From contig JABRWF010000007.1 of NCBI GenBank assembly GCA_018343915.1, forward strand, positions 124,001 through 188,000: DNA of 64,000 nucleotides. Direction: 5' to 3'. Positions 35,783 to 48,500 of the stretch are shown piece by piece; the first letter of the stretch is position 1, and each line of letters begins with the position of its first letter. The position numbers and the translations under genes are program-made. The notes beneath the pieces are model-generated. The model made no database searches. It saw only the letters and a list, made by a program, of their open reading frames with translations, and was not told where the DNA came from. This DNA is from Agroathelia rolfsii (lineage: Eukaryota; Basidiomycota; Agaricomycetes; Amylocorticiales; Amylocorticiaceae).

Positions 35783-37888
35783 TCATGTTGATCGACGCAA
35801 CGCAGCTCTTTCCTCCGCAAGATGTCCAATCTCGTTAGATTCTATGACTTTGAAAATCCAGTTCAACCAATTTCCACCGCTTCGCATTGCAGGCAATGAC
35901 ATATCAGTTAAAAGCTCATCGATGTACTGTGGCCAGCTATATAGGCATAAATGTTTAGTTCAAATCTATGTTTATTGTTAGCAAACTGTCGACGCTTACG
36001 TGCAACCCAAGACTTGGCTGCTGTAGCTTTCGTTAACCCAGAGAAGTAGATCTGGATAACGTCTCCTGAGCCACGCGGAAACAATTTCCGTCTGAGCGAA
36101 AGCGTCCGCAGGAGTGGCTGGGAGATTCTTGAGAAGGAATGGGTCCTTGAGGAAGTATGAACTTATCCAGTGTGCAGCCACTTCAAAAGTGTAGCCATTG
36201 TTGATAGAAAACTGCACGACATTGATTCAATGTTTAAAAGAGAGGGAAGGCGAACAAACTAACCATGGCTCCATTGATAGCAAAATCATATCTATCAATG
36301 CTCTTTGCTGGAACAAGGCCGCGATAAATACTACTGGCCCATAGATCTCCAGCCTCATGACTCGGTGGCGGATTTTCCAGCGATTTGTAATGATTCCATT
36401 GTTTTTGTTTGGAGATGGAAGGAGTACTCGGTACATGGCGAGTAAGCCCTATATCATCCGCAACAGCATCTTATCCAGATCGAGTGAGTAAAAGTAAAGG
36501 GGGTATGAGGAAATGATTTTTCTTACCGTCAAATATACTGGCCCAGCTACTTTGGTATCCAGTGCAAAGAATAACGACACTTGCTAAGAGTTCTCTTCCA
36601 TCTTCAAGTATCACACGACCATTGCTTTGATACCCTGCCGCACGCACAGGAGCGACCAGGTCTATTTTCCCCTTATTAACAAGTGAGAAGAAAGAATCTA
36701 CCGGTTGGGGGACGCCTTCATCGTTGCTACGAACACTCCAAAAGAGCGATTGAGAGTTCCGTAATGGCGAGCTGGGGGGAACTGAAACACCATAATAACC
36801 CAAAAATTCTAGGTAGTCCCAGAACCCCTTTACGATCTTAGACCCAAGCCAAGTAGTATGCAAGAAACGCCTAGTGCCTGATGTAAGAATGACTCCTCAA
36901 ATGTTCAGAATTTTAGAAATGATGACTACGGACTCGAGTCGGGTGTTCAACGTCATGTGCGGGGAAAACACGCTCATTAGGCGAGATTTTCTGACATAGG
37001 GGGGAATAGGGAATGGGCCGCTAAGGATGGCATCTGTCTTCTCGAACACTACCTTAACACTAACACCTTGTCGTGCTAAGTACGAAGAAATGCTATGCAA
37101 AACAAATCATTCAGAATATAGTATCGTGGATTGGATTTGAAAACAAACTCCTGGGCAGATTTGCCACCACCGATTATTACGACTGTCTTTTCTGGTGCCG
37201 CTGACTTAGCAGTACGCACAATGTTTTCAATTTTGGGCGCGAAGTGTTGAGAATGTACAACAGGTACATTTAGCTGCTTTAGTTCAGCTGCTTTCGGCGA
37301 CAAAATGTTTGGAATATATGGTTCAGAGCAGCCCTGTAATGCCATAATATGTTGAGAATATACTTTATCCTGTAAGGATGAAAACATACACCAGTGCATA
37401 GCACAATACGTGCATAAAAATACGTCCTCCTCTCTCCCGATGGTTTGTCTAATACTTCGATGACCCAAGGAAGTTCATCTTCAGGCTTACGAGATATGTG
37501 CAAGATTTCAGTATTATATTTGACGTGACCATCAAGGAACCTGTCCGTAAATGATTCCATATACGTTTGCATATCTTGGCCCGTGATTCTGCCACCAAGT
37601 GCAGACCCTCTTGGCTGTGGAAGAGCGGAAAATCTAAACTCTCCCTGAGCACTGTGCAGAGTTGAGCCATAAAATCAAGACCAAGGCACATGCTGCTGCG
37701 CACTTGTTTATTCTCAAACCAGGATAGACGCGAGACTTGGCCCAGACACCTCCAGGGGATGCGTCTCGGGTTAGTAGCTGAACGGAAGTGAAGCCATCAC
37801 GTAGTAAGATGTGACCAGTAATGAGTGCGGCAGCTCCAGATCCGAGTATGCCAACAGGCTGGTTAAGAGTATTCTGCAAGTTACTCAT
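35783..37888 (-). CDS. Flavin-containing monooxygenase-like FAD/NADPH enzyme (intact copy)
   Basis: FAD- and NADPH-dependent oxygenase of the FMO/Baeyer-Villiger superfamily; substrate unknown. Eight exons (37888-37704, 37651-37390, 37333-37149, 37092-36934, 36870-36527, 36469-36264, 36211-36000, 35936-35783) give 568 residues in frame. The N-terminal FAD Rossmann motif is PVGILGSGAAALITGHIL, then GGVWAKSRVYPGLRINN. The segment NVPVVHSQHF corresponds to the FMO-identifying region, and the NADPH Rossmann motif is VVIIGGGKSAQE. ASVVILCTGYQSSW is the conserved ATG-like CTGY near the C-terminal third. This is the functional member of a tandem pair; the copy at 38713-40733 is broken. Confidence 0.9.
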
Positions 37889-38712
37889 GGCGAGGAAGGC
37901 TCCCCCATAAAGCAAATGAATGTCTGGGCGTTATAAACGCCAACGAAAGCCTGGAATTGGGGTGAATGATTATGGCCAGGCTAGTAGCCAGTGAACATAG
38001 GATAGATAACCGTGAGTGACGTGATATGAGCCATATATTGGCCATCGAGCATGTACTCCAAGATTAGAATCGTTTGCTTTTGCCAAGTACATAATTTTGG
38101 TACAAGGACAATTATTCATGACTCGGAATTCAGATGTACGAACGGGAATAGATACTTCTACGGCTGCTGTTATCAGCCATCATCCAAGATCAGATTTCCC
38201 TTCAAGTTGCAGTGCTGTGCCTATATAAGACTTGAGCACCTTTGGTTTCGTCAGGCAGATGTGAAATCAACAGGAATTCTAGGGCTTCCAGAGGGCCAGA
38301 GACAGCGCTTCAGATGTTGAGATGTGTACTCAAGCTACCCCGATTATTAACATAATCATCCTGCATAATTCAAGCACTAGAAGCCCATATTTTCCTTGAG
38401 CGTCTGGGCAAGGTTTCAAGCTCTAAATTGGCCTGACAGCTACCCGGTTGCTCTGGTAGTGCCTTGCACTTGCAATCTCTAAGATTCGATATCTGAGTCA
38501 AGTATACAGTTGGTGTGGCATTGCAAGAAAAACTGGTACCCGGGCCAGCCCCACTGCTTGGGGGATTTGCCTCGGGGATATTTCTGATCCGTTCTGCTTT
38601 CCATCACTCTAACCTTCTTGATTTCAAGATCAGGATGCATAGAATGTACAACGACAAATGGGAACTTCATTCGTGCTGTCTACAATACACCCTCTTTCAA
38701 CATTTCGGCAAA
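35783..38712 (-). repeat. Tandem duplication unit 1 (intact monooxygenase plus 5' flank)
   Basis: Unit of about 2.9 kb comprising the gene and its upstream flank to about 38.7 kb. The flank matches that of unit 2 in order; examples are the TGAGTGACGT motif near 38012 and the string near 38395 with CTTGAGCRTCT. Both units are direct, head to tail. Confidence 0.85.
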
Positions 38713-40733
38713 TCATGTTGAACGACGCAATGCGGCTCTTTCCTCCAAGATATTCAACCTCGCTTAGTTTGATAACTGAAAATCTAATGCAACCAATTCC
38801 CACCGCTTCGTACTGCGGGCAATGTCATATCAGTTAAAAGCTCATCGAAGTACTGCGGCCATCTACATATGCATAAAAAATTAATCCCAACAGTTTATGA
38901 TTAAGAAAACAACAATGCTCACGTACAACCCAAGATATGACTGCTGTAGCTTTCGTTGGCCCAGAGAAGTAGATATGGATAGCGTTTTCTAAGCCACGCA
39001 GAAACGGTTTCCGTCTGAGCAAGGGCGTCCTCAGGAGTGGCTGGGAGATTCTTGAGAAGGAATGGGTCCTAGAGGAAGTATGAACTTATCCAGTGTGCAG
39101 TCACTTCAAAAGTATAGCCATTGTTGATAGAGAACTGTGCCGCTGACTCAGTGCTTGAAACAGGAGAGGGCAGACGCACTAACTATAGCTTCATTAATAG
39201 CGAGATCGTGTCTGTTGATACTCGTAATGGTCCCAGTGTCTTTGTTTGGAGATGGAGAGAGCACTTGATGCGTGACGCATAAGCTCTATATCATCCGCAA
39301 CAGCATCTGTTTCAAACCGAATAAGTAAAGTAAGAGTAAGATGACAAGATGGTGGCTTGCTCGTAGCACCATCAAATATATTGGTCCAACTACTTTGGTA
39401 TCCAGTGTAAAGAATAACGACACTTGCTAAAAGCTCTCTTCCATCTTCAACTATCACACGACCGTCGCTTTTATATCCTGCCGCTTGCGCAGGGGCAACT
39501 AGATCGATTTTTCCCTCATTGACAAGTAAGATGGAATCTACTGGCTGTGGCATGTCCTCGTCATTGATACGAACGATCCAAAACAGCGATGGGGCGTTCC
39601 GTAACGGCGAACCAAGAGGGACTGAAACACCATAATAACCCAAAAATTTGAGGTAGTCCCAGAACCCCTTGACGATCTTAGACCCAAGCCAAGTAGTATG
39701 CAAGAAACGCCTAGTGCCTGATGTAAGAACGACTCCTCAAATGTTCAGAATTTCAGAAACGACGACTACGGACTCGAGTCGGGTGTTCAACGTCATGTGC
39801 GGGGGAAACACGCTCATCAGGCAGGATTTCCTGACATGGGGGGAATAGGGAATGGGCCGCTCAAGGATGGTATCTACCTTCTCGAATACCATCTTGGCAC
39901 GGATACCTTGTCGTGTCAAGTACGAAGAAATACTATATATAACATCAGATATATCAGCCAAGAAAGTATTGCGAGTGCAGATTTGAAAGCGAACTCTTGA
40001 GCAGATTTGCCACCACCGATGACTACGACTGTCTTTTCTGGTGGCGCTGACTTGGCGGTATGTATAATGTTTTCAATTTTGCAGGTAAAATGGTGAGAAT
40101 GTACAACAGGGACGTGTAACCGCTCTAGATCAGCTGCTTTCGGCGACAATATCGGGAACATATGGTTCAGAGCAACCCTGTAATCGCACAACCTAGTGAA
40201 TGTCAATTTTAGGATGTAAGGGTGTAACCATACACCAGTGTATAGCACGACACGTGCACAACGATACATCCCCCTCTCTTCCGATGGTTTATCCAATACT
40301 TCGACGGCCCAAGGTAGTTCGTCCTCAGGCTTACGAGATATATGCAGAATTTCGGTATTGTATTTCACATGACCTTTTAGGAACCTTTCCGTGAGTAATT
40401 CCATATATGTTTGCATATCTTGACCCGTGATTCTGCCACCAGGCGCAGAACCTCTTGCTTGTGGGAGGATGGAGAATCCGTAGTCTCCCTAATCACTACG
40501 AAGTATTTAACAATAAAATCGATATCAAGAGAAATATAAACCACATACTTGTTAATCCTCATGTCAGGGTATGTGCGAGACTTGGCCCAGACACCTCCAG
40601 GGGATGTGTCCCGGGTTAGTAGCTGGACGGAAGTGAAGCCATCACGTAGTAAGATGTGACCAGTAATGAGCGCGGCAGCTCCAGATCCGAGTATGCCAAC
40701 GGGCTGGTTAAGAGTATCCTGCAAGTTACTCAT
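38713..40733 (-). pseudogene. Flavin-containing monooxygenase pseudogene (tandem copy 2)
   Basis: Clearly homologous to the intact copy over its whole length: same start MSNLQ, same intron positions, same PVGILGSGAAALITGHIL motif. Lesions relative to copy 1: (1) a CAG-to-TAG stop just after the first splice junction (40489-40491) if the strong GTATGT donor is used; (2) a 2-nt deletion near 40150, just after the second intron; (3) a deletion of about 80 nt near 39215; (4) an AAG-to-TAG stop at 39069-39071; (5) a 2-nt deletion near 38745. Together these exclude a full-length product. Retaining the 56-nt intron 40233-40178 offsets lesion 2, so a long open frame survives there. Nucleotide similarity remains high, so the duplication is fairly young. 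Confidence 0.93.
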
Positions 40734-41460
40734 GGCGAGAAAAGTTTACGTTTCAGAGGAATAAATGTCAAGGAATGTCTGAAGGAGAGCATGGCTTGGT
40801 TGATACATGGTGGCCATTAGGATATAAATAGCCATGAGTGACGTTATGTGAGCCACAGATTGGCAAATGAACGTGTTGCTCCAAGGTTGGGATCGTTAAT
40901 TGTATTCAAGATCAACCAGTCACAAAAGGGGATAAATACTAGCGCGAACAAGAGTATGGATAGTGTCGCTACCAGCATCATCCACAAGTCTGCAAAAGAC
41001 CTGATTGGCTCTTTAGACAGACCTGGAATGAACATGACGAGAATGTTGGCAGAGAAATACCCCAGAGTTATGCACCGAGAAAAATGTTGTACAATTTAGC
41101 ACTGCCAACCAGTGACATTTTCCAAGTAATCCCAGCGTAAGATTTGGATACAGTCCAAAAGCCCGCATTATATTTTCTTGAGCATCTCAGCAAAACTTTA
41201 AGCTCCAACATTTGCTTTTAATAAACGATGGCTCCCACTTGCCAAGAGCAATTCTGAGCTTTGAACAAAGGTGGATTGATGGCATATGAAACCGATGGAG
41301 CTCCAACAGCTCCTGCCAGTGGAATTTGCCTCCGATATGTTTTTGATTTTTGATCCAATTGTGGCTGTATACCAGTGCCCTTCACCATTTCACGGTCTCA
41401 GGATGCTAGCCATGTCTGCAGACTCCTCGTCCAACAGGTAGATTTGGGGAGCATTGCTTC
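38713..41460 (-). repeat. Tandem duplication unit 2 (pseudogene plus 5' flank)
   Basis: Second unit of the direct duplication. It includes the pseudogene and about 700 bp of homologous upstream flank (to about 41.46 kb). The flank is more diverged than the coding part. Past it, 41461-41702 holds only the 3' flank of the next gene. Confidence 0.8.
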
Positions 41461-41702
41461 GGATATCCATTCAATAGTCATAAAACATGTATTTATATAC
41501 ACCAACCCACATAGGGGGGAAAAGAAAACGATTACATGATAGTTCTAAAGGAAAACGCAACCAAGGTATTGAAAAGCGGAGAGGAGGCCTAGGTTCGCTA
41601 TAGATCATACATATAACAATACAGAAGTCGCACACGGAAATAAGTAGCAACAGTCCATCTTTCAGTACACAATACATGCTTTTTTTTTGGCAGAGCAGAT
41701 GA

Positions 41703-44700
41703 TCAACCCAATGCCTGCCTCAGAACGAGGTCGACCTTCTCACGTTCTTCCGCAACCTGTCTCATCTCCTCTCGCCACCTAGCCTCTCGTTGCTGATACA
41801 GCTCGCTGAGGGTACTCAGGCTGCCCAGGGCCGCCTGAAGTGCGCGCTTCAGATCCTGTTCGCGGCTCTCGGAGCCGTCGGAGCCTTCGCCGGAGGACGA
41901 AGAGATCTGGCTGAGGCGATCGAACAGCGTCGTGCGATGCGAGCGCGCGGCGCGGCGCCTGGCGGCTATCTGGCGGAAGGAGCCCTTCATGGCTGCCAAG
42001 CTTGCAGAGCGCGAGAGGTCGGTCGAACGGCGGATGGAGCGAGAGGCCATGATATGAAGCCTGGTCGAGTGGGAAGGTGAGGCCAGCAGGACGAGGGTAG
42101 CGTCTGTTTGTCTATCCAATTCATGGAACTGATAATAAGGAAGAGCATTGAGCACAAGTCATGTGATTCCAATAGAAAAGAAAGAAAGAAAACTTACAGC
42201 CTGAGTAAGAGCTTCCAGCTTCGTTTCCCATCTCCTACGACGCTTGTCGACGTTGGAGATATAGCTAGGATGATACTCCAGCTCGATGAAATCTTCCTCG
42301 TCCCCATCTTCGTCTTCATCAATCCAATCATCCTCAGCGCCGGCCCAGCCGGCGGGGAGATCATCCACACCGACCTGATCCAGCACCTCATCATCATGCT
42401 CGCCCGCCACGCTCGTCTCCTCCCCACTCGACGGCTCCGGGCTCGTGTCCCGCGGCTGCGTACTATCCACCCTCGGCGGGACCTGCACGCCGCCCTTTTT
42501 ATTCGCGCCATTCCCCACCCCGGCTGTGCCCCCATCACGCGTGGTGCTGTTCCCCAGTCCACTGCGCTTCTTCTGCCCACGCCCGCGGATCGGCGGCGGG
42601 CGCGGCAGCGGCAACGGCTCGTGGCTCGGGCTGCTCCTAATCGAGTCCAGCCGCTGGCGCCCGAGCCCAAGCCCACCGCCGAGGCCCATGAGGTTCATGC
42701 GCGCCTGGAGGAACGCCCACGGATTCTGCCCGCCGGCGTGCGGGAAGGGCGTGCCTGTTGGCGAGAGCGTGACGTCCGACGTCGCCGCGTAGTTGTTGAG
42801 CGCGTACATCTGCGCCTGTAGCGCCAGCTGCGCCTCGATCGCCGCCGGGTCGTTTGGGTCGTACGAGCCTGTGCCGCTATCCGGTGGCGGCGCCGAGGGC
42901 GGCGCGGCGTATGAGTTGGCCGAGTAGGCGTTCGGGCGCCGGACGTGGTCGAAGGGGAAAGGGAACGGATAAGGAGAGCCGACGGGTCGCTGGGATTGAG
43001 CGTACCCGCCGGCCTCACTCGGCGTGGCGGATACCATGGGGGAGGGAGATGGGACCGGGTTCGTCGTGATGCCAGGAGTTGGGGCCGGCGGACGGGGCGA
43101 TTGGAGATAGGCTTGGAGATAGGCAGTGGTCGGGTCGTCCAGGTATGATTGCCAGTCGTCGGGGTATTCCTTCTTGTGGCCCATGGGCAGATGATTTGAA
43201 TCATCGTAGGCGGAAGCTGAGACGGCCGATGAAGCCATCTGTGGTAGAGGTCCTCTGCCCCTGGGGGCGAGTGGTGGCATGCTGAACGACGTAGGATCGG
43301 GGAAACCTTGCAGGCCGAGGCGGTCGAGAGCGCCGTTTCTGTGCTTCAGGGGAAGAACAGCACGGCTCTGGGCTGCAGCTGGATGGTGATACAATCCTGC
43401 TGCTGCTGCTGCTCCTCCTGCCCGGTGTTCGACGAGGTCGGTGGTTGGGGAACGGGGAGTGCCACTATCATCACCGTCAGAACGGTCACGAGAGTTCATG
43501 TTGTCGTCCTGACGGTCGTCATCTTGATCTTCGGTTTGCGTATTAATCAGGGTCTCGTCATCGTCATCCTCACGATGGGCCTGGCGACTGCTACGTCCAG
43601 AACGGGGCTGAGGAGGGCGATCATCCAAGTCGCGTCCTGGGTGGGGCAAGTCATCCTCCCGTATCGGATGTGATTCAGAGTCGTGCGACGACTGACGCGT
43701 ATCGCGGTCGTAGCCATCGGAACGTGCACCTGCAGACGGTACGGGCGAGCCGAACGCGCGGGAGTCTTGCTGGCTGCGACGGTTCCAATCCTCATGAGGA
43801 CGATCGTCATCGCCTTCCTCCTGCTCTTGTACAGGGAGAGATTTATCTGGCGTGCCCCGCGTCTTCTGTGTGTACAGGGGAGGGGTCTGGGCGATACTGC
43901 GATGATTTCCCACGGGTGGCGTCGTGCGAGGAGGGTCAGTGTTGGATAACGAGCCCCGACGGCCCGACAGTGGAGACGGCACACGGGGGTAATTGTCGAC
44001 CCTCTTGAATTGCACATAAGATGGAGCCGGATGCTCGCTCGGTGTGTTGAGCGGGGAGGTATATTGAGGGGATGAGCGATCCGGTGTGCGTGCCTGGCCT
44101 TGTTGTTGTTGTTGTTGTTGTTGTTGCTGGGACGAAGACTGTTGGGGATAAGAGGTGAGGACTCTAGGTTTGGGACTCTCTCGACCTCGTTCCCTGCGTC
44201 GGTTGTTGACCTGTTCTACGGCAAAGAGATCATTTGGGCCTCGATTACGGTCAAGGGTGGCGTCACGTGGAGGAGTACCCTGATCGGTGCGGGAGGAAGC
44301 AGGCAGGTTGTTGCTGGAACTAGCGCCACCAGCGTAGGCAAGGCCAGCAGTGCCGGAGGAAGGGCTAGCATGGACGATGCCGCGAGACTGCTGGAAGTCG
44401 GCGGACTCGATTTCGGCCAGGAATTCGGCAGTGAGCTCCCAGTTTCTATCGATAAAGGCCGGAGGCATGGCGCGATTGATAGGGCGAGGGTGGGCATGAG
44501 GCAAGACGTTGGGTTGGCTCTGGGAATGGGGCAGGGCAGGCGGCTTTGAGGTTACAGCATCGTGAATGTTGGAAGAGCTGGCGGTATGCATGGGAGGGGG
44601 CGGGGGCCTGGGAGCTGTTGGTACTGATGCTGATGCGGCCAGTGGGCCTTCATCGTCCTCACGCGATAGGGTGCCACTGGAGGAGTTGGGTGGCGATCCA

Positions 44701-44789
44701 CGACGAACTGGATTGGATGACGTCTGCTGCATGGACTGGCGTGGGTTGGGTTGGGTAATGGTGGGATAGATCTGGGAGAGAGGAGGCAT
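41703..44789 (-). CDS. Uncharacterised 1005-residue low-complexity protein with C-terminal coiled coil
   Basis: Two exons (44789-42198, 42128-41703) join in frame. The first ~800 residues are disordered: rich in Pro, Ser, Asp and Arg, with a poly-Gln run (QQQQQQQQQQ), an acidic DDDDE patch and many SP/TP sites. The C-terminal ~200 residues look conserved and helical: EYHPSYISNVDKRRRRWETK, LTQAFHELDRQTDATLVLLA, then Arg/Ser-rich SIRRSTDLSRSASLAAM. A terminal coiled coil (LSTLSELYQQREARWREEM, then EEREKVDLVLRQALG) ends the protein. I believe this C-terminal block recurs in other Agaricomycetes, but I cannot name a function. A nuclear or cytoskeletal scaffold would fit the composition (inference). 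Long antisense frames across it are GC-codon shadows. Confidence 0.75.
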
Positions 44790-45579
44790 AAGAGGTAAAG
44801 ATTGCGCCTTTATTGTCCTTTGTCTATCGCGCGGGTCGGGCGAGGGTGATAAATCGCGGGATGGTTGTTGACCTATGGGACATGATTAAAAGCGATGACG
44901 CACAAGATTCATTACTCGGCACTAGAACAAGAGAGAGAGAGAGAAATGGAAGGGATATATACCATTCATGTTTTGTGGCTGGGGCTTTCGAGCGCGGACG
45001 GGGGAATGACTGGCCATCTAACGTGGAAGAGCGAGCGGGGCACCGACGAGAGGTGAAGATCGATAGTAAAAGAGGACAAGGAGGGATTGTGATGGCGAGG
45101 AAGAGGGCGCTCTTAGGGCCCGCAGCCACACGGATCCAACGTGGTGGAGGAGAAAGTGTGTGATGAGGGCGAGCTGCCTGTAGCCAGCAGTGAGGCCAAA
45201 AGGGCGTGATAACAGCCAGCCAGCCTCGTGGCGGGTCTTGTACTCTCCCGGGAAAAGAAAAGAAAAGAAAAAAAGACAAGGGCGGTTGTTTTCTCTAATG
45301 GATATTGTTGCTATGGTCCTGTAATGTATATGATATTGTACACATTGCATGCACATACCTAGCACATACCTGGACATTGTTGGCTGTCAACTGTAGGAGT
45401 AGGTAGTAGGTAGTAGGTAGTAGGTAGTACTTAGTAGCATTGACTTGAATCGTCGGCCCGGCAACTGCATCACGTGACCGGCAGAAGAGAGGACCACACT
45501 AGTTGCACGTGATGACTGGTCTTGCCATTGCCACTTTCACCTGGGCACCTCTGGCTCGAGGACATAAGATTTTCATCGC
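44790..45579. promoter_or_regulatory. Divergent promoter region with 7-bp repeats
   Basis: 790 bp between divergent starts of the low-complexity protein gene and the M16 peptidase gene. It contains CT/GA-rich stretches, two CACGTGA sites (45472-45478 and 45506-45512, E-box type) and a heptamer array at 45400-45427. The E-boxes are seen directly; their use is inferred. Confidence 0.55.
45400..45427 (+). repeat. Heptanucleotide tandem repeat TAGGTAG x4
   Basis: Four exact tandem copies of TAGGTAG followed by a partial fifth. Located 150 bp before the M16 peptidase start. Confidence 0.92.
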
Positions 45580-48500
45580 ATGCGTGTCGCTTGTTCTCGA
45601 CTGACCACCATCGTCGCAAGAGCACACCGTCCCAGGCTGCGAGAATACCCATCTGCCACGACCACGCTTGTCTTTGCTTCTCGTCTCGCCATGGTCGCCC
45701 CCGCATCCTCACACTGGAAGCACATCCCCGCCAAAGAGGCCACCCCCGCATATTCCATCTACACCAAGCCCATCGTCAAATCCCAGCAAGATGACAGAGA
45801 TTATCGTGTCATACGTCTTGAGAACGGCCTCAAGGCCATGATCGTCCACGACGCAAAGACAGACAAGGCTGCCGCCAGCTTGGATGTCGCCGTCGGCCAT
45901 CTCTATGATCCAGTCAGTCTCCTGCCTCATCCACTCGCATATATGCTCTTCGACTAAGCACCGTTACACTCTTGTCATTGAACAGGACGACATGCCTGGT
46001 CTCGCTCATTTCTGTGAGCACCTCTTGTTCATGGTCAGTCAGTCTTATTCATCCACCACAATTCGGCGTAATAATGCTCAAGTGACCAGGGCACCGAGGA
46101 ATATCCCCGCGAAAACGAATACTCAGAGGTATATATATATATACATAGCTCATATCCGCGTTTCCCAGCCGCATATAGACCGTTAATATCCGACTCTCTC
46201 TCTCTCTCTCTTGCAGTATCTCCAAAAGAACAACGGCTACTCCAACGCATACACCTCAACATCCAATACCAACTACTACTTTTCCGTCGCCACGCCCGCT
46301 CTCACAGGCGCCCTCTCACGCTTTGCCGGATTTTTCCACTCACCACTCTTCACACCGTCATGTACCAGCCGTGAGCTGAACGCTGTCGATTCTGAGCACA
46401 AGAAGAACCTCCAGAACGATCAGTGGCGCATCTTTCAGCTGAATAAACATCTCAGTAAGCCAGGCCATGTCTGGAGCAAGTTCGGGAGCGGTAACAGAGA
46501 AAGTCTCAGCCGCGCTGGGCGAGAGCTCAAGGCCAAAGGTAAACTGATCCTCGATGGCGATGGTGGCAAGGATGACCTGTCGACCAACGGTTTCCTCTCT
46601 CCGTCGCCTGTGGGCTCCACAAGAGGATCGTCGCCCTCACCATCGGACGTATCAACAACGACCGAGAATGAGGCAGATGGTGGTGCCGTCGGTCGGGAAA
46701 CCCGGCGACGTCTGGTCGAATGGTGGTCTCGTGAATACTGTGCGAGCCGCATGCGGCTCTGTGTTATCGGAAAAGGTAAATGAACTACTTCATACATATA
46801 TCTGCTTGGCTCATGCTTGAGAGTACAGAACCATTGGACGAACTATCGGATACGGTTTCCAAGTATTTCTCTCCGATCAAGAATCGAGGTCAGGAGGCCT
46901 TGCCAATGATCAGTGATCACCCCTTTGGTCCCAATGAAGTCAGCGTGAGTAATCCATATTTGCTTTATTATAGCTGTTTTTCCATATCGCTGACACTTGA
47001 GCTTCCTCCCAGACGCTGGTCTCCGTCAAGACGATCATGTCTTTCCACGCCGTTGAAGTTTCCTTCCCGCTCGAATACCAGCCTCCGCACTACAACAGCA
47101 AGCCTGGCTCGTTCCTCGGCCACTTTGTCGGTCACGAAGGCCCAGGATCCTTGCACTCTTACCTCAAGAACAAGGGCTGGGTCACCGGTCTCAGCTCGGG
47201 CCCACAGTCTCTTGGCCGTGGCTTTGCCATGTTCAAGGTGACGCTTTACCTGACCAAGGACGGATTCGGTACAGTATCTATCCCATATACCCACACGCAC
47301 AATCCTCATCATTGACGAACCAGAAAACCACCGATCGGTCATCCTCGCCGTGTTCAAGTACCTCAACCTCCTCCGCTCGTCATCCTTCCCGGCCTGGAAC
47401 CAGCAGGAGATCGTGTCGATCGACACGACCCGCTTCCGGTTTACGGAGAAGACACGCCCGGACGACTATGCGGTCTACATCGCCGAGCATATGGCCTGGC
47501 CCGTGCCCGAGGAGCTGTTCGTTGCCGCACCGCAGCTGACGCAGGCGTGGGACAGCAATGGCGAGGACGAAAAGGTCATGCGCAGGATGCTGGACGGTCT
47601 GACGGTCCACAACGGTCGCGCGGTGCTCATGGCGCGGGGCGAGGAGCATGAGCGTGTCGACGGCGCGAGGGATTGGAGGAAGGAACCAGTTTATGGGACG
47701 GAGTATAGTGTGGTGAGAATGGATGAGGGATTTATCAAGGAGGTCTGTGTGTTTTTCTAAAAAGATATTTGCTTGAGTAATTGCTAACCTGACTTGTTCT
47801 TCAGGCTGCGAGTTCCAACACAATCCCAGAATTATTCCTTCCTGGCCCCAACGAGTTCATCCCGACAAACCTTGATGTTGACAAACGAGATGTAGCCGAG
47901 GTAGCTTAGTCTATGTGTGCTCAATCTCCTAACTGACTTTTGTTTTGTGATAGCCTTCCAAACGACCTACACTCCTTCGGGAAACCCCACTTACGACTCT
48001 GTGGCACAAGAAAGACGACCAATATTGGGTGCCTAAAGTTCAACTCATTCTCGACATTCGTAGCCCCTTGGCGAACGCGTCTGCCAAGAATTCAGTCATG
48101 ACACGGTCGGTCCACTTTTTTTTTTCGTTCCGCACTTGATGTATTTGCGCATGCTGACCTTTTCCTTCAGACTCTTCTCGGATCTGGTCAACGACTCGCT
48201 GACGGAATACTCTTACAACGCCGACCTGGCCGGCCTGTCTTACCAATTCTCCAACCACACCCTCGGCCTATGGATGTCCCTCAGCGGCTACAACGACAAG
48301 ATGCACGTCCTGGCCCGTGTCGTGCTCGAGCGCGTACGTTCGCTGGCCGTGCGGCCTGAGCGGCTGGCAATCATGAAGGAGCAGGCGAAACGTGACTGGG
48401 AGAACTTTTTCCTCGGCCAGAGTTATCAGATCTCGGATTACTTTGGGCGGTATCTGCTTACGGAGAAACAGTGGACGTTGAAGGAGAAGTTGGATATTTT

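Noticed and set aside
40844..41035. Hydrophobic 63-codon minus-strand frame resembling a membrane peptide
   Set aside because: Lies in the duplicated monooxygenase 5' flank, and the homologous flank at 38 kb does not preserve the frame.
42108..44549. Several 90-240 codon plus-strand frames
   Set aside because: Antisense shadows of the GC-rich low-complexity gene on the minus strand.
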